6,971 bases of DNA from CAZCDM01 sp964497475 (GTDB lineage Bacteria > Planctomycetota > Phycisphaerae > SM23-33), in NCBI GenBank assembly GCA_964497475.1, contig CAZCDM010000127.1:1-6971 (forward strand), in the 5' to 3' direction. The notes beneath the pieces were generated by a model. It was given only the letters and a program-made list of their open reading frames with translations, did not search any database and had not been told where the DNA came from. The position numbers were made by a program, and so were the translations under genes. Position 1 is the first letter of the stretch. Each line of letters opens with the position of its first letter. Positions 5,339 through 6,971 of this stretch are shown one piece after another.

Positions 5339-6916
5339 TTGAGTGTTCTGCTGGCGGTACTGGGCCGCGGTCTCGACTATGAGTTGAGAGACATTCTTCG
5401 GCCGATCTACTGGCAGGGCCTCCACGGCGGGGGTTCTCTGGGCGGATACGACGACGCGACGGCGAGCCAGCGGGCCTGGCGCATGGGCGTGGACCAGTGG
5501 CGAGCCGAGCAGCTCGACCAGGCCGAGGACACCCTGAACTGCGCCTGCTGCGGCGATCATGCCAACCCGGCCATTCGCGCGGTCCTGGCCTGCGTGTGCG
5601 GTCAGCGGGAAGACTTCGCCGCCTCGATACGCCACCTCCGCGTGGTCAACCGCCTCTCCCCGGACGACGCCCGCGTTCAGCTGGCCATGGGTCTGGTCTA
5701 CGAGAAACTCACCCAGCCCGACGCCGCAGCCATGCACTACGCCCGATCGGCCATGCTCGACCCGATGAACCTCCCGGCCCGGCAGCGGCTGGCGGCCATC
5801 GCCCTGCGCAGCGGCCAGACCGGCCGCGCCATCGACCAGTACGTCCAGCTCAACGGGCTGGTTCCCGAAGACCTCTGCCTGCGGACCTCCCTGGGCGCCC
5901 TGCTGTACCGGGGCAATAACGCAGCCGAGGCGGCCGAGTGCTTCGAGACGCTGCTGGCCCTCGAACCCGAGAACTGGGCCATGGAAACCGACGAGGCCAC
6001 CGAGCTGATCGCTCGCGGCGAGATCCGCCAGGCCATCGACACCACCCACGCCATGCTCGAAGAGCAGGGCCCCTTCCCCGACCTGTACCTCCGGCTGGGG
6101 AACCTCTACAGCATGGTCGGCGACGACGATCCGGCGGTGGCCAATTACCACCAGGCGCTCGATGCCCAGCCGGACTACATCGAGGCAACCGTCAAACTCG
6201 CCACGCATCACCTGCTGTTCGGCCGGATGACCGAATCGGCGGAGCGATTCGGCCAGGCCGCCGAACTGAACCAGTGGCTGGCGATCAACTACATCGGCCT
6301 GGGCGTCTGCCCGGCCGCCCTGGGGCGGACCAACCCGGCCGCCAGCAGCTTCGATACCGCCGCCTCGCTCTGCCAGGCCGCCAACCTCCTGCAGATCCAG
6401 ACGACCCACCTCTACTGGAATCTCGCCGAGTCGCCCACAGCGACGAGCTTTTCGCTCTCGGCTCCGGCGCCGATGGAGCACCTCGCCCAGTGGGTCGCCA
6501 CCTGCGGCGGCCCGGCCAGTCGGACCCACCTGGCTGTGCTGCTGATGGGCCAGAACCGCTCCAGCCAGGCCCTGCGCGAACTCATCGCCGCCCACCGGCA
6601 GGACCCGCTGTTCACGCCCGCCGCGGCGCAGCTTGGCTTGCGGCTTAAGGAGGTCGGTCGCTTCGCCCAGGCCGCCAAGGTCCTCCACCGCGTCATCAAG
6701 CTCAGCGACGACGACGCCCGAACGGTGTACGACCTGGGGCCCGCCTTCCTGCAAAGGCAGGGGTTGGCGACGCAGCTCGACGCCCAGCTCCGGGCGGGCC
6801 AGCCCGAGCCCGCCGCCCGCGAGCAGCTCGCCCAACGCCTCATCGGCATGACGCTGCAGGACGGGGGGGCGTGGCAGTGGCAGATGCTCCGCCGCGTCCA
6901 GCAGCTCTCGGCCTGA
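5339..6916 (+). CDS. Large TPR-repeat (tetratricopeptide) protein
   Basis: The 525-residue product is an alpha-helical solenoid of TPR units, a scaffold for protein-protein interaction, and has no recognised catalytic domain. Nine contiguous units run in exact 34-residue register from 44 to 349 (starting at 44, 78, 112, 146, 180, 214, 248, 282 and 316). The clearest is 248-281, with LGNLYSMVGDDDPAVANYHQ inside it. An irregular stretch of 42 residues (350-391) breaks the register, then three more units follow (392, 426 and 460). The first 43 residues contain a hydrophobic start (SVLLAVLG) that is too short and too soon followed by charged residues to be a confident signal peptide, and a glycine-rich segment HGGGSLGGYDD (29-39). 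Cysteines cluster at 68, 70 and 71 and at 85 and 87. It starts at TTG behind a strong Shine-Dalgarno sequence and is apparently transcribed separately from hypEAB. I do not recognise a specific function or partner. Confidence 0.88.
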   Translation: MSVLLAVLGRGLDYELRDILRPIYWQGLHGGGSLGGYDDATASQRAWRMGVDQWRAEQLDQAEDTLNCACCGDHANPAIRAVLACVCGQREDFAASIRHLRVVNRLSPDDARVQLAMGLVYEKLTQPDAAAMHYARSAMLDPMNLPARQRLAAIALRSGQTGRAIDQYVQLNGLVPEDLCLRTSLGALLYRGNNAAEAAECFETLLALEPENWAMETDEATELIARGEIRQAIDTTHAMLEEQGPFPDLYLRLGNLYSMVGDDDPAVANYHQALDAQPDYIEATVKLATHHLLFGRMTESAERFGQAAELNQWLAINYIGLGVCPAALGRTNPAASSFDTAASLCQAANLLQIQTTHLYWNLAESPTATSFSLSAPAPMEHLAQWVATCGGPASRTHLAVLLMGQNRSSQALRELIAAHRQDPLFTPAAAQLGLRLKEVGRFAQAAKVLHRVIKLSDDDARTVYDLGPAFLQRQGLATQLDAQLRAGQPEPAAREQLAQRLIGMTLQDGGAWQWQMLRRVQQLSA

Positions 6917-6932
6917 TCCGGACAGCGGCCTC

Positions 6933-6960
6933 TTGCATCATTGCGCCAGTTTCGTAAGAT
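6933..6960 (+). promoter_or_regulatory. Candidate promoter pointing out of the window
   Basis: TTGCAT (6933-6938), a 16-nt spacer and TAAGAT (6955-6960) follow the TPR stop by 16 bases. The layout is the same as the promoters at 640 and 2246. It presumably serves a gene beyond the right edge, of which nothing is visible. Confidence 0.45.
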
Positions 6961-6971
6961 TGGACGATTCC

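Noticed and set aside
5252..6835. Open frame of 527 codons on the minus strand opposite the TPR gene
   Set aside because: It mirrors the plus-strand TPR gene, has low-complexity Gly/Val/Arg/Ala-rich composition and no recognisable motif. Long antisense frames are expected in G+C-rich genes.

Overview
This is a G+C-rich bacterial window (roughly two thirds G+C by eye), densely packed with protein-coding genes. It shows no RNA genes, mobile elements or CRISPR arrays. Peptide deformylase, ribonuclease III, Shine-Dalgarno sites and sigma70-like promoters make it bacterial. The gene mix (a TIM-barrel sugar isomerase/epimerase, a lyxose isomerase-like cupin, a large TPR protein, and hydrogenase maturation genes pointing to anaerobic or facultative metabolism) would fit a Planctomycetota-type or similar environmental bacterium. 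That placement is an impression, not something the sequence proves.

Layout. Positions 40-591 (minus) encode peptide deformylase. It shares a 159-nt divergent intergenic region with ribonuclease III (751-1521, plus), and a candidate promoter can be read in each direction. A D-lyxose isomerase-family cupin (1543-2229) follows rnc after 21 nt and probably shares its transcript. A 116-nt gap then holds a convincing promoter whose 16-nt spacer is filled by a perfect inverted repeat. That promoter drives a TIM-barrel sugar isomerase/epimerase-like gene (2346-3107). Next come hypE, hypA and hypB (3151-5189), packed with a 4-nt gap and then a 17-nt overlap and closed by a likely intrinsic terminator. 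A 525-residue TPR solenoid protein (5339-6916) follows, starting at TTG behind a strong Shine-Dalgarno sequence. A last promoter-like sequence at the right edge points out of the window.

How the genes work together. HypA and HypB deliver nickel, and HypE makes the cyanide ligand of the [NiFe] hydrogenase active site. The cluster lacks the HypF, HypC and HypD partners that HypE needs, and no hydrogenase structural gene is visible, so those must lie elsewhere or be absent. The two sugar-isomerase-like genes may act in related carbohydrate metabolism, but they appear to be separately transcribed.

I see no clear novel multi-gene system. The items most worth a second look are a ribonuclease III lacking one of its four usual catalytic carboxylates, the palindrome embedded in a promoter spacer, a recurring TTGCA-N17 promoter layout, two genes whose predicted transcription start falls on the start codon, and the TPR protein with a broken 34-residue register and paired cysteine clusters.
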